A model generated the notes under the pieces. That model ran no database searches, was not told the DNA's origin, and saw only the letters and a list, made by a program, of their open reading frames with translations. A stretch of 64,000 nt of DNA from Trinickia mobilis (lineage in GTDB: Bacteria > Pseudomonadota > Gammaproteobacteria > Burkholderiales > Burkholderiaceae): NCBI RefSeq assembly GCF_017315705.1, contig NZ_JAFLRF010000007.1, forward strand, positions 188,178 to 252,177. Reading direction: 5' to 3'. Position 1 is the stretch's first letter, and each line of letters starts with the position of its first letter. The position numbers and the translations under genes are program-made. Below, piece by piece: positions 16,527 through 25,990 of the stretch.

Positions 16527-18449
16527 TCATGACGACTTCCGAACGCGCAGATACCAGTCGCACAAGAGCCGGACCTGCTTCGGCGTATAGCCCTTGGTGA
16601 CCATTCGGTTGACGAAGTCTTCGTGCTTGCGCTGTTCCTCCGCCGATCCTTTCGCATTGAACGAAATGACAGGCAACAGTTCCTCCGTATTCGAGAACAT
16701 CTTCTTTTCGATCACGACACGCAGCTTCTCGTAGCTGATCCAGGCCGGATTCTTGCCGCCATTGGCCGCCCGCGCCCGCAACACGAAATTGACGATCTCG
16801 TTGCGGAAGTCCTTCGGGTTGCTGATGCCGGCAGGCTTCTCGATCTTTTCGAGCTCCGCGTTCAACGCAGCGCGATCGAAGCTCTCGCCCGTGTCGTGAT
16901 CGCGGAATTCCTGATCCTGTATCCAGAAGTCCGCATACGTCACGTAGCGATCGAAGATGTTCTGCCCATACTCGGAATACGACTCCAGATACGCGGTCTG
17001 AATCTCCTTGCCGATGAACTCCGCATAGCGCGAGGCGAGGACGTCCTTCACAAAGGACAGGAACTTCTGTTCCGTCTCCGGTGGGAACTGCTCACGTTCG
17101 ATCTGCTGTTCGAGCACGTACATCAGGTGCACCGGGTTCGCCGCGACTTCTGTCGAATCGAAGTTGAACACGCGCGACAGGATCTTGAACGCAAAGCGTG
17201 TCGACACGCCCGTCATGCCTTCGTCGACGCCCGCGAAATCGCGGTACTCCTGATACGACTTTGCTTTCGGATCGGTGTCCTTGAGGTTTTCGCCGTCGTA
17301 CACCTGCATCTTCGAGAAGAGGCTCGAGTTCTCCGGCTCCTGCAAGCGCGTGAGCACCGAGAACTGCGCGATCATCTTCAGCGTGCCTGGCGCGCAGACC
17401 GATTGCCCGAGCGACGAGTTGCGAATGAGCTTCTCGTAGATCTTGATCTCTTCCGACGAGCGCAGGCAATACGGCACCTTCACGACGAAGATCCGGTCGA
17501 GCAGCGCTTCGTTGTTGCGGTTGTTCCTGAACGCCTTCCATTCGGATTCGTTCGAGTGCGCGAGGATGATGCCTTCAAACGGGATCGCGCCGAAGCCTTC
17601 CGTGCCCTTGAAGTTGCCTTCCTGGGTTGCCGTCAGCAACGGGTGCAGCACCTTGATCGGCGCCTTGAACATCTCGACGAACTCGAGCAAGCCCTGGTTC
17701 GCGAGGCACAGGCCGCCGGAATAGCTGTAGGCGTCGGCGTCGTCCTGGGCGTACTGTTCGAGCTTGCGGATATCGACCTTGCCGACAAGCGACGAGATGT
17801 CTTGATTGTTCTCGTCGCCCGGCTCCGTCTTCGCGATGCCGATCTGCCGGAGGATCGAAGGATAGCGGCGCACGACGCGAAACTTGCGGATGTCGCCGTT
17901 GTATTCGTGAAGACGCTTCACGGCCCACGGGCTCAGGATGTTCTTCAAATAGCGGCGCGGTATACCGTATTGCTCTTCCAGGATCGGGCCGTCTTCGTCA
18001 TAGTCGAAGAGCCCGAGTGGCGACTCGTTCACGGGCGAACCCTTGATCGAGTAGAACGGTACGCGCTCCATCAATTGCTTGAGACGCTCCGCGATTGACG
18101 ACTTCCCGCCCCCGACAGGCCCCAGCAGATAGAGAATCTGCTTCTTTTCTTCAAGCCCTTGAGCCGCATGCCGGAAGTAGGCGACGACCTGCTCGATCAC
18201 CTCTTCCATTCCGTAGAACTCACGGAACGCGGGGTATACCTTGATGACTTTGTTCGCGAAGATCCTCGATAAGCGCGGGTCGTTGCGAGTGTCGATCTGT
18301 TCGGGTTCGCCGATTGCCGTCAGCATGCGTTCGCCAGCTGTAGCGTACGCGGCGGGATTGTCTTTGCAGAGCGCGAGATACTCTTCGAGCGAGAACTCCT
18401 CTTCTCGTGTTTTCTCGAAGCGGTTCGCGAAGCTGCTGTAGATATCCAT
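16527..18449 (-). CDS. prkA: PrkA-type serine protein kinase YeaG
   Basis: 640 residues (E. coli YeaG has 644). An N-terminal AAA-like domain carries the P-loop GPVGGGKS at 110-117, with the long family-specific segments SPVNESPLGLFDYDEDG, IPRRYLKNILSPWAVKRL and SGGLCLANQGLLEFVEM, and a C-terminal PrkA domain (KMFSNTEELLPVISF). The family is known as a serine kinase active in nutrient stress and stationary phase; in E. coli it is RpoS-linked. ATG 18449 follows a strong GGAGGT. It heads the prkA-yeaH-spoVR operon; no clear promoter could be picked out upstream. Confidence 0.93.
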   Translation of the reverse strand: MDIYSSFANRFEKTREEEFSLEEYLALCKDNPAAYATAGERMLTAIGEPEQIDTRNDPRLSRIFANKVIKVYPAFREFYGMEEVIEQVVAYFRHAAQGLEEKKQILYLLGPVGGGKSSIAERLKQLMERVPFYSIKGSPVNESPLGLFDYDEDGPILEEQYGIPRRYLKNILSPWAVKRLHEYNGDIRKFRVVRRYPSILRQIGIAKTEPGDENNQDISSLVGKVDIRKLEQYAQDDADAYSYSGGLCLANQGLLEFVEMFKAPIKVLHPLLTATQEGNFKGTEGFGAIPFEGIILAHSNESEWKAFRNNRNNEALLDRIFVVKVPYCLRSSEEIKIYEKLIRNSSLGQSVCAPGTLKMIAQFSVLTRLQEPENSSLFSKMQVYDGENLKDTDPKAKSYQEYRDFAGVDEGMTGVSTRFAFKILSRVFNFDSTEVAANPVHLMYVLEQQIEREQFPPETEQKFLSFVKDVLASRYAEFIGKEIQTAYLESYSEYGQNIFDRYVTYADFWIQDQEFRDHDTGESFDRAALNAELEKIEKPAGISNPKDFRNEIVNFVLRARAANGGKNPAWISYEKLRVVIEKKMFSNTEELLPVISFNAKGSAEEQRKHEDFVNRMVTKGYTPKQVRLLCDWYLRVRKSS

Positions 18450-19095
18450 GCTACCTCCATGCCGAAGTCTGCGATCGATGCCGCGCGCGGCGCGCAAAAT
18501 CGGAAACGACATCGCTCGAATTCATCCTAAACCCTTTTAAATTTTTTTTCACGGACAACGTGGTGAAAAGCGCTTCGCGTCATTCCCATCTTGGAAACGC
18601 AGAATCGGTCACCTACAATCTTGTTCCCGAATCCTCAATCCCGCAGCGGCTCCCGCTGTTGCCGGCGACAAAACTTCTCGTGCGTTAGACGGTGACGCAG
18701 CGCAAGAAATTCGCCTGTACGCCAGCGTACCTTCATTGCGCCTCTCGCGTACTGCTCGTCTGTCATCCCACATATCTCCCACGCTGCCGATGTGCGCTTT
18801 TTGCGGCGCTTTCTGCGCGTCTTCGCAGTGCTCGTCCAGCGCGGCTATCGTCCGACTTGCAGCGCAGCGGGTCTCCTCGCCTTCCCGTTCCTACCTTATA
18901 CGCACGACACCCGGTTTCCGATTACACGGTGTGTCGATTGGTTACAGTTTTTTCGTGAGTATCGTCGCGATGCTGAGATGGTGCATGCGCGAGCGTCGTT
19001 TTCCGGCGCTGCCGCGTCGATCGACACCTCTTTTTCTCGATCCGTTCCGGTTGCCCTAAGTCACCTTCGAGCAAACCTTCAGTTTGATTGCGCGC
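18450..19095. other. 646-bp stretch between prkA and the acylase gene
   Basis: This holds the prkA leader and promoter on the minus strand and the region downstream of the acylase... on the plus strand. Only short open frames are present and none resembles a protein I know. A T-rich run sits at 18541-18550. A stress-sigma promoter for prkA is expected here, but no match was clear by eye. An untranslated RNA cannot be excluded. Confidence 0.35.
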
Positions 19096-21618
19096 TCATC
19101 GAAGCGGCGTCAGCGTAAGCCGATGGATATCCGGTCCGGGCAAGAACGCGCTCGGGTGGCCGCGTACCCACGCAATGTGACCCGCCAAAAAAAACGGCGA
19201 CAGCGGATGTCCCGATGCGCCGCCCGGCATCTCCAGAATGCCGTCTTCTTCATGACCGGGCGACACCGCGAAGCGCTCGGATGCGCCGAACGACGGGTGC
19301 TGGACGCGTGGCATGTCGATGTCGCCCGGCATCGGGTCGGCCGGCGCGCCCAGCCATCCGCGCAGCGGCGGCGGCAACAGCCGCGCGAACGGGTGATAGA
19401 GCGCGAGGCGATTGCGCTCGCCCCAGCGGGCGTCGTCGAGCGTGGCGCGACGGCGCAGGTTGCGGGCGATCGCCGCGTCGATGCGATCGAGCACGAACGC
19501 GCGCCAGTTCGCATCGCGCGAAGGCACCCACGCATGCTGCTGCGCGAGCGCTTCCATCAGCGGCTCGAGACGCGACGATGCGCGGCTGGTCGTCGGCGCC
19601 GAAAGCCATGGCATGGCGCCCTTCGCCGACGATGGTTGCGGCCAGCGCTGCTGCATGCGCGCATCGAGCGGGCCGAACCACGCGTCGTAGAACGATTGAT
19701 AGAAATCGCGGACGAGCGTGTAGCCGGCCGCATCGCTATCCGCGCGCCCGTTCCAGGCGCTCACGATGCGCTTGAACGCGGCACGCTGCGGATGATCGCG
19801 CAGCGCCTCTTCATCGAGCGTATCGAGCGCAAGGTCGCGCCAGTACCGCACCCACAGCGCGCGGTCGTCGAGCTGAATGGCGAGCAGATCGCGCTCGTCG
19901 AAGCGTTCGCGGGCGAACAGGTCATCGCGGATCTGCGTGGCGCGCGCGCCCATGTCGGCGCCGCTGTCGCCGATCTTGCGCTGTTCCTCCGCGTTGCCGA
20001 GTTGCATATTGTTTGCGGTCCACAGACGGCCTTGCGGCGGATCGATCACGCGCGGATAGCTCGCGGCAGGCAAGCGCTCGAACTTCAACGCCGCCGAAGC
20101 GGCGCTGGCCGGAACCGGCAACCCTTGCGAGTCGAGCCTCGCATCGGGCAAGGGGCCCGCGAGCGTCCAGGCGATATGGCCGCTGCGATCGGCGACGACG
20201 AGATTCTGCGTCGGGATGCCGCTCATCTGTCCGGCTGCAAGCGCCTGCGTGACGTCGCGCGCCTGCTCCATGCGGATCAGATTCACGTTGACCGCGCCGG
20301 GCAGATACGCGGCCCAGTGCACGGCGTAGGTGCGCGCGCTGGGGCCATAGCCTCCGCCACCCTCGCCCCCCTTGCCTCCGTCCGCTTCCAGCATCGGCCC
20401 CCAGCGCGTCTCGCGCACCGGCAGTTGCACGGCGGCCGAGCCTTTGACGGCAATCGTCTCGACATGCTCTTCTGCCCGTTCCCAAGCGCCGCTTGGCCCG
20501 CGATAGCGCAACGGATCGGCTGGATCGCGCTCGAGTCCCACCAAGTCGATGAAATGTCCGTAGCTGTTCGTGAAACCCCACGCCACGTCGCCGTTGCTGC
20601 CCGCCACGACGAGCGGCGTGCCGGGCAGGTTCACGCCGGAAAGGCGCCGGGCGTGGCCCGAATCGTCGGGGAAATACAGCGTCAGCCGGTACCAGATGTT
20701 CGGCAGGCGCAGACCGAGATGCATGTCGTTCGCGACGAGCGCGCGTCCGCCCACGCCGTGCGCGGCATCGACGGCCCAGTTGTTGCTGCCTATCGCTGCC
20801 GCAGGGGGCACGAAGGCGTCGGCGTGCGCGGTCGTTGCCGCAGGCAACGGATCGTCGAGCCAGTCCGGACGGGTCGTTGGAATGACGGGCGGTCCTGCGA
20901 CGGTCGGCCGGCCGTCGAGCGGCGCGTCCCAACGGCTGCCGGAAGGCGTCAGAAACGCGAACAACTCGGGCGGCACCGCATCGCGGAGCGCGGCGCGCGC
21001 GAGGATGCGCGGCACTTCGCCCGCCTGGAGGTCGAGGTACATCGCGTAGACCACGAGCAGCGTGTCGGCAGGCCGCCACGGTTGCGGCTCGACGCGCAGC
21101 ACCGCGTATTCGAACGGCCGCGCGCGCAATGCCGCGAGGCCGGCGTTGACGCCGTCCGTATAGCGGCCGAGCACCGCGCGCTCGTCCGCGGGCAGCGCCG
21201 CGACCGCTCTTTCGGCTCGCGCGCGAAAGCGATTCAGGCGATTTTGCTCGTCGATCGCGAGCGCGTCGGCGCCGACCAGCGCAGCGAGTTCCCCTGCTGC
21301 GACGCGGCGCAGCACGTCCATCTGGAAGAAGCGGTCCTGCGCCTGCGCGAAACCGGTGGCGAACGCGACGTCGGCGCGTGTCGCGCCGCGGATCGTCACG
21401 GTGCCCTGCGCGTCGCGCGAGATCGTGACGGGGGCGGAAAGGCCCGCTTCGATGCGGGTGCCGTCAAGTTCGGGGAGACTCGCGCGCAGGAAAAACCAGA
21501 CTCCCGCCGCGCAGAGGATAACGATCAGAAGAATCGCCGCCGCGCCAATGCCGGCGATCCGCGCGATCGCAGCCATGCGGGAGGGGGTGCGGCGGGCTTC
21601 GGTGCGCAACAGCATCAT
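19096..21618 (-). CDS. Penicillin acylase family protein
   Basis: About 840 residues with one N-terminal membrane anchor (GAAAILLIVILCAAGVWFFL), so the catalytic part faces the periplasm. It is an Ntn hydrolase made as a precursor: an alpha part of about 270 residues, then the autocleavage site GSNNWAVD, where the serine becomes the N-terminal nucleophile of the beta chain, then ANDMHLGLRLPNIWY and VAGSNGDVAWGFTNSYGHFID. Related enzymes cleave beta-lactam side chains or acyl-homoserine lactones; which one applies here is unknown. The start is uncertain: ATG pairs at 21618/21615, an upstream start at 21675 and an internal ATG just before the anchor are all possible. Confidence 0.85.
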   Translation of the reverse strand: MMLLRTEARRTPSRMAAIARIAGIGAAAILLIVILCAAGVWFFLRASLPELDGTRIEAGLSAPVTISRDAQGTVTIRGATRADVAFATGFAQAQDRFFQMDVLRRVAAGELAALVGADALAIDEQNRLNRFRARAERAVAALPADERAVLGRYTDGVNAGLAALRARPFEYAVLRVEPQPWRPADTLLVVYAMYLDLQAGEVPRILARAALRDAVPPELFAFLTPSGSRWDAPLDGRPTVAGPPVIPTTRPDWLDDPLPAATTAHADAFVPPAAAIGSNNWAVDAAHGVGGRALVANDMHLGLRLPNIWYRLTLYFPDDSGHARRLSGVNLPGTPLVVAGSNGDVAWGFTNSYGHFIDLVGLERDPADPLRYRGPSGAWERAEEHVETIAVKGSAAVQLPVRETRWGPMLEADGGKGGEGGGGYGPSARTYAVHWAAYLPGAVNVNLIRMEQARDVTQALAAGQMSGIPTQNLVVADRSGHIAWTLAGPLPDARLDSQGLPVPASAASAALKFERLPAASYPRVIDPPQGRLWTANNMQLGNAEEQRKIGDSGADMGARATQIRDDLFARERFDERDLLAIQLDDRALWVRYWRDLALDTLDEEALRDHPQRAAFKRIVSAWNGRADSDAAGYTLVRDFYQSFYDAWFGPLDARMQQRWPQPSSAKGAMPWLSAPTTSRASSRLEPLMEALAQQHAWVPSRDANWRAFVLDRIDAAIARNLRRRATLDDARWGERNRLALYHPFARLLPPPLRGWLGAPADPMPGDIDMPRVQHPSFGASERFAVSPGHEEDGILEMPGGASGHPLSPFFLAGHIAWVRGHPSAFLPGPDIHRLTLTPLR

Positions 21619-21941
21619 AGGCAGGCATCCCGGGGCAGATCGGTTGGCGCATCGGCACGATGGCGCTGCGCGCATTCTAACGGGGACGTGAGACGGCTAC
21701 GCCCCTGACCCAGCGCCCTGGCTGCCGCCCGGAGCGCTTAAAACGTCTCCGAGTCGTCGGAGCCGCCGGCCGTCGTCGCTGCGGCCCGCGCGCACCGAAT
21801 AGCTTGAATAGGCGCGATCAGACGCAGCGCTCTAGCGTCGTTAACGGCGCCGACGCTGAGGACTTGAAGCACTTTTTACCGTATGGGAAATGCGCTCGGC
21901 AGGGGTCTGTAATTTTTACAAACTCCGCTTTGCGAACCGGG
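21619..21941. other. 323-bp spacer between the acylase and rbsR genes
   Basis: Both flanking genes are on the minus strand, so this contains the end of the rbs transcript and the acylase promoter. Inverted pieces GCGTCG/CGACGC occur at about 21834-21857, but without a T run. No gene was seen. Confidence 0.35.
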
Positions 21942-22970
21942 CTAAGCGCAAAGCGCGATGTGTCCAGGCTCCGCATAGACAGCAGTCGATTCGCGCAGGA
22001 CAAGGCGCGGCGACACGACGCGACGGCGCGTCGGTCCGGCGGCGGCGCCCGTGATGCGCTCGATCAGCGTCTGCGCCGCCGTTTCGCCGAGCGCGCGCAC
22101 CGACTGCCCGACGGTCGACAGCGCCGGATACGTGTAAGCGCTGAACTCGATGTCGTCGAAACCGATGATCGAGCAGTCCCGCGGCACGCGTATGCCGCGT
22201 TCGGCGGCCGCACGCAGCGCGCCGATGCCCATCATGTCGTTGCACGCGAAGATTGCGCTCGGGCGCATGGTATCGAACAGTTGACTCGCCGCGAGATGGC
22301 CGCCCGCGCCGGAAAAATCGCTTTCGACGATCGCGCTCGGCGCGATCTCGATGCCGCGCTCGGCCATCGCGCGAATGAAGCCGTGCACGCGCATCGCGCT
22401 CACGGCGGTTGAAACCGGTCCCGTGATGCAGCCGATTTTCGCGTGTCCGAGTTCGAGCAGGTGCCTCGTGGCGAGATAAGCGCCCTTTTCGTGGTCGATC
22501 TGCACGAGATCGGCGGCGAGCCCTTCGATGTTGCGATCGACGATCACGAGCGGTTCGTGCCCATCGGCGAGGCTCTCCGCGAGCACGGCGTCGTCGCCCG
22601 CAGACGCGACGATCAGCCCGTCGATGCGCTTTTCCTGCAGCACGCGCAAGTAGTTGCGCTGCTTGGCGGGGTCGTCGTCGGAATTGCAGAAGAACACGCA
22701 ATAACCCTTGCGCGCGCAACCATCCTCGATGCCCCGCGCAAGCTCGGCGAAGTAAGGATTCGTGCTGTTCGGCACGACGAGGCCGATCGTGGCCGTCGCG
22801 CGCGCCTTCAGCGACCGCGCGACCGCCGACGGCACGTAGTTGAGCTGGTCGATCGCCCGCTCGACTTTCGCGCGCAGGTCGGCCGACACCGGACGCGAAT
22901 TGTTCACCACATGCGACACCGTGGTGAACGATACGCCAGCCACGGCCGCTACATCCTTGATCGTCGCCAT
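21942..22970 (-). CDS. rbsR: LacI-family repressor, probable ribose operon regulator
   Basis: 342 residues. The N-terminal helix-turn-helix is textbook LacI: ATIKDVAAVAGVSFTTVSHVVN, then the hinge helix (YVPSAVARSLKAR), then a periplasmic-binding-like effector domain (GLVVPNSTNPYFAELARGIE, IFACNDMMGIGAL, IGFDDIEFSAYTYPALSTV). It follows the transporter genes on the same strand after a 242-bp gap and probably represses them until sugar is bound. The operator was not located. The ribose assignment comes from the neighbouring genes. Confidence 0.87.
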   Translation of the reverse strand: MATIKDVAAVAGVSFTTVSHVVNNSRPVSADLRAKVERAIDQLNYVPSAVARSLKARATATIGLVVPNSTNPYFAELARGIEDGCARKGYCVFFCNSDDDPAKQRNYLRVLQEKRIDGLIVASAGDDAVLAESLADGHEPLVIVDRNIEGLAADLVQIDHEKGAYLATRHLLELGHAKIGCITGPVSTAVSAMRVHGFIRAMAERGIEIAPSAIVESDFSGAGGHLAASQLFDTMRPSAIFACNDMMGIGALRAAAERGIRVPRDCSIIGFDDIEFSAYTYPALSTVGQSVRALGETAAQTLIERITGAAAGPTRRRVVSPRLVLRESTAVYAEPGHIALCA

Positions 22971-23125
22971 AACCCGTTTCTCTCTCGCTTGTTTTTATTG
23001 CCGGCAGGCGAGCCCTGGCCCTTACCGGCCGCCATTCACCTTCTACACCTGCCTCATTACGCTCAGCTTGCGCCGCGGCGCCGCCTGATGACTGCTTCTT
23101 TCGCGGCCGCGACGGAACGCCCCGT

Positions 23126-23157
23126 ATTGCCATTCCGCTATAACGGCAATTTTTTTG
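23126..23157. promoter_or_regulatory. Inverted repeat between rbsC and rbsR
   Basis: ATTGCC and GGCAAT are separated by 13 bases and followed on the plus strand by a run of T. On the minus strand it precedes rbsR by 155 bp and could be a hairpin tuning read-through from rbsC. The inverted pair ATTGCC/GGCAAT may equally be an operator. There is no plus-strand gene for it to terminate. Confidence 0.3.
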
Positions 23158-23212
23158 AAAGGCTGAACCGTCCGATGATGCCCGATGCCGATCCTGTCCA
23201 ATGTGGGTTACG

Positions 23213-24250
23213 TCACGCGCGCTTGCGGCGGCTTCGGTACGTGTCGAGCACGACGGCCACCACGATCACCGCGCCGGTGATGATCCGCTTGGTCGGCTCG
23301 TTCGCGCCGATCTGCGCGAGCCCCGCAGCCAGCACCGAGATGATCAGCACGCCAAAGAACGTGCTGATGACGGAGCCGCGCCCGCCCATCAGGCTCGTGC
23401 CGCCGATCACCACGGCCGCGATCACCTGCAGCTCGGCGCCGGCACCGGCGTTCGGATCGGCGGCTTCGAGCCGCGAGATCTGGAACAAGGCGGCCAAGCC
23501 CGACAGCGCACCCATCAGCGCGAACACCACGACCTTGTAGGGACGCGGATTGACGCCCGCGAGGCGCACCGCCTCCTCGTTGGTGCCGATGCCGACCAGA
23601 TAGCGGCCGAACACCGTGCGCGTCAAAACGAGTTGCGCCGCGATCATCACGGCCACCGCGATCAGGAACGCCGGCGAGATGCCGAGCGCGATCGGGTTGG
23701 AGAGGAAGTCGAACGCGTCGCCGATATACGCGGTGCGCGAGTTGGTCATCTGATAGGCGAGCCCGCGTGCCGCTTCCAGCACGCCGAGCGACACGATGAA
23801 CGACGGAATCCGCCAGCCCACCGTCACCGCGCCCGTCACCGTGCCCGTGAGCGCGGCAGCCGCGAGACCGAGCAGCGCCGACGGAAACGGCCCCCAGCTC
23901 CATTGCAGCGCGGCGACGCTGACCACCGAGGCGCCGAGCGCGAGCACCGAGCCCACCGACAGATCGATCCCCGCGATGATCAGCACGAAGGTCATGCCGA
24001 CCGACATCACGACGAGGTCGGGAATCTGGTTGGCGATCGTGCTGAAGGTGTCGTAGGTCAGGAAGTGCGAGCTCAGCACCGAGAAGAGCGCGATCATCGC
24101 CGCGAGTGCGCCCGCGAGCCCGAGATAGTTCGAGAAGCCGAGCCGCGTACCGGCCGGCGCGGTGCGCTCGGCGCCGCCGCTTTCGGCAGCCGCGCTCGCT
24201 GCGCTTGCACCACCGCTTGCGCCAGGCTTCGGCGCCGGTTGGTCGGTCAT
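23213..24250 (-). CDS. rbsC: Ribose-type ABC transporter permease
   Basis: 345 residues: a 35-residue Ala/Ser/Pro-rich cytoplasmic N-terminus and then about nine hydrophobic helices of the BPD_transp_2 family. It shows the conserved TFVLIIAGIDLSVGSVLALGA and the EAVRLAGVNPRPYKVVVFALMGALSGLA coupling region that contacts the ATPase. A homodimer would form the channel for a monosaccharide brought by the binding protein. Its ATG overlaps the rbsA stop by four bases (ATGA), a sign of translational coupling. Confidence 0.92.
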   Translation of the reverse strand: MTDQPAPKPGASGGASAASAAAESGGAERTAPAGTRLGFSNYLGLAGALAAMIALFSVLSSHFLTYDTFSTIANQIPDLVVMSVGMTFVLIIAGIDLSVGSVLALGASVVSVAALQWSWGPFPSALLGLAAAALTGTVTGAVTVGWRIPSFIVSLGVLEAARGLAYQMTNSRTAYIGDAFDFLSNPIALGISPAFLIAVAVMIAAQLVLTRTVFGRYLVGIGTNEEAVRLAGVNPRPYKVVVFALMGALSGLAALFQISRLEAADPNAGAGAELQVIAAVVIGGTSLMGGRGSVISTFFGVLIISVLAAGLAQIGANEPTKRIITGAVIVVAVVLDTYRSRRKRA

Positions 24251-25827
24251 GACAGACTCCCTGCCTGATGCGTGTCGTGGGGGCGCAACAGCGCGTCGCG
24301 CCCGCTGTAGCCCGCGAATGCGGCGGCCAGCAGCTCGTCTTGCGTCCAGTTGTCCCGCGTGAAAATGCCCGTCATCCTTCCTGCCGACATCACGCCGATC
24401 CGGTCGCAGATCAGCATCAGTTCGCGCAAGTCGCTCGAGACGACGACGAGCGCGCGGCCCTCGCGGGCGAGCGTGCCCATGAGGCCGTAGATGTCGAACT
24501 TCGCGCCGACGTCGATGCCGCGCGTCGGCTCGTCAAAGAGAAGGACCGTGGTGGCGCGCGCGAGCCAGCGGCCGATCACGACTTTCTGCTGGTTGCCGCC
24601 CGACAGCTCGCCGACCGGCTGCGCCGGCCCCGCCGCGCGCACGCGGAGTGTATCGATCTGGGTTTGCGCGAGCGCGGTTTCGCGGCGTGCATCGACGATG
24701 CCGCGCCTGGCGACGCCCCGCAGATTGCCGAGCGAGACGTTCGCCGCGATCGGCTGCGGCAGCAGCAACCCTTCGCCCTTGCGATCCTCCGTGATGAGCG
24801 CGATGCCGTGCTTCACCGCATCCGACGGCGAGCCGATGTGCACGGCCGCGAGCGGCCGGCCGACCGACACCGTCCCGCGATCGGCGAGGTCGGCGCCGTA
24901 AATCAAGCGCATCAGTTCCGTGCGCCCCGCGCCGATCAACCCGCTCACGCCGAAGATCTCGCCCTCGCGCACCTCGAACGAGACGTCGCGCACCGCCTGG
25001 CCGCGACCGAGCTTATCGACTTTCAGGAGCGGCGCGCCGATCTTGCGTTCGCCGAGATCGATCCGCTCGCCGATTTCGCGTCCCACCATCAGCGTGACGA
25101 TGCGATCGCTCGTCACATTCGCCATCCGGTCCGCATGGACGAGCCGTCCGTCGCGCAGCACGGCGGCGCGATCCGCGATCCGTGCGAGCTCCTCCAGCCG
25201 ATGCGAGATGTAGACGAGCGCGACGCCGCGATCCTTGAGCCGCCCGATCTGCTCGAACAGCAGGTCGACTTCGCGCGCGGTCAGCATCGCGGTGGGCTCG
25301 TCGAGGATCAGCACGCGCGTGTCGCCGATCAGGTTGCGCGCGATCTCCACCATCTGCTGGTGGCCGATGCCGAGCTCGCCGACGAGCGTATCCGGATCGA
25401 TCGCATCGAGCCCGACCTGCGCCATCGCGACGCGCGCGTCCGCGCGCAGGCGCCGCCTGTCGATCCAGCCGAGCGTCTTCGGGCCGAGGCGCGGCAGATG
25501 GTTCAGGAACAGGTTCTCGGCGACCGAGAGCGTCGGCAGCAGATTCAGCTCCTGCATCACCATCCGCACGCCGAGCGTTTCGGCGACGGTGCGGCTCGCC
25601 GGCGCATACGGCTCGCCCGCCAGCCGCATACCGCCCGTGGTCGGCTCGATCAGACCGCCGATGATCTTCGACAACGTGCTTTTGCCCGCACCGTTCTCGC
25701 CGGTCAGCGCCAGCACCTCGCCCGCGAAGAGTTCGAGCGCGACGTCGGTCAGTACCGGCTCCGCGTAGGTCTTGCCGATGCCGGTCACGGACAGCACTGC
25801 GGTCATTTCGTCGTGGGTCGAATCCAT
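24247..25827 (-). CDS. rbsA: Ribose-type ABC transporter ATPase, duplicated ABC cassette
   Basis: 526 residues with two ABC domains in tandem, as in RbsA/MglA/AraG. The first has Walker A GENGAGKST and Walker B VLILDEPTAML, with the signature-like LGIGHQQM. The second has the degenerate Walker A typical of the family (GLIGAGRTEL), the signature LSGGNQQKV and LLFDEPTRGID. It powers sugar import from the cytoplasmic face of RbsC. The start is either ATG 25827 or ATG 25806; neither has a strong ribosome-binding site. It lies 163 bp after rbsB, a common spacing for a highly expressed binding protein. Confidence 0.92.
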   Translation of the reverse strand: MDSTHDEMTAVLSVTGIGKTYAEPVLTDVALELFAGEVLALTGENGAGKSTLSKIIGGLIEPTTGGMRLAGEPYAPASRTVAETLGVRMVMQELNLLPTLSVAENLFLNHLPRLGPKTLGWIDRRRLRADARVAMAQVGLDAIDPDTLVGELGIGHQQMVEIARNLIGDTRVLILDEPTAMLTAREVDLLFEQIGRLKDRGVALVYISHRLEELARIADRAAVLRDGRLVHADRMANVTSDRIVTLMVGREIGERIDLGERKIGAPLLKVDKLGRGQAVRDVSFEVREGEIFGVSGLIGAGRTELMRLIYGADLADRGTVSVGRPLAAVHIGSPSDAVKHGIALITEDRKGEGLLLPQPIAANVSLGNLRGVARRGIVDARRETALAQTQIDTLRVRAAGPAQPVGELSGGNQQKVVIGRWLARATTVLLFDEPTRGIDVGAKFDIYGLMGTLAREGRALVVVSSDLRELMLICDRIGVMSAGRMTGIFTRDNWTQDELLAAAFAGYSGRDALLRPHDTHQAGSLS

Positions 25828-25990
25828 CGCGAATCGGCGATCGCCATGAGGGCTATCTTGAAGATAACGGCAATGCCGCGTCTTTCTTGAGCGTTCGTTG
25901 AATTAGCGGGCCGGCCGGGCATGGACCGCCTTAAGCCGTTCCGCCAAACCGTCAGGCGCTCCGCGTCGCGACACCCGCCGGCGGCCGGCG

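Noticed and set aside
13447-18449. A sporulation locus, from the names PrkA and SpoVR
   Set aside because: Both families are widespread in non-sporulating proteobacteria, and no sporulation genes are present.
19084-21708. 874-codon open frame on the plus strand opposite the acylase gene
   Set aside because: It is an antisense shadow: Arg/Ala/His-rich with no recognisable motif, while the minus strand encodes a full penicillin-acylase protein.
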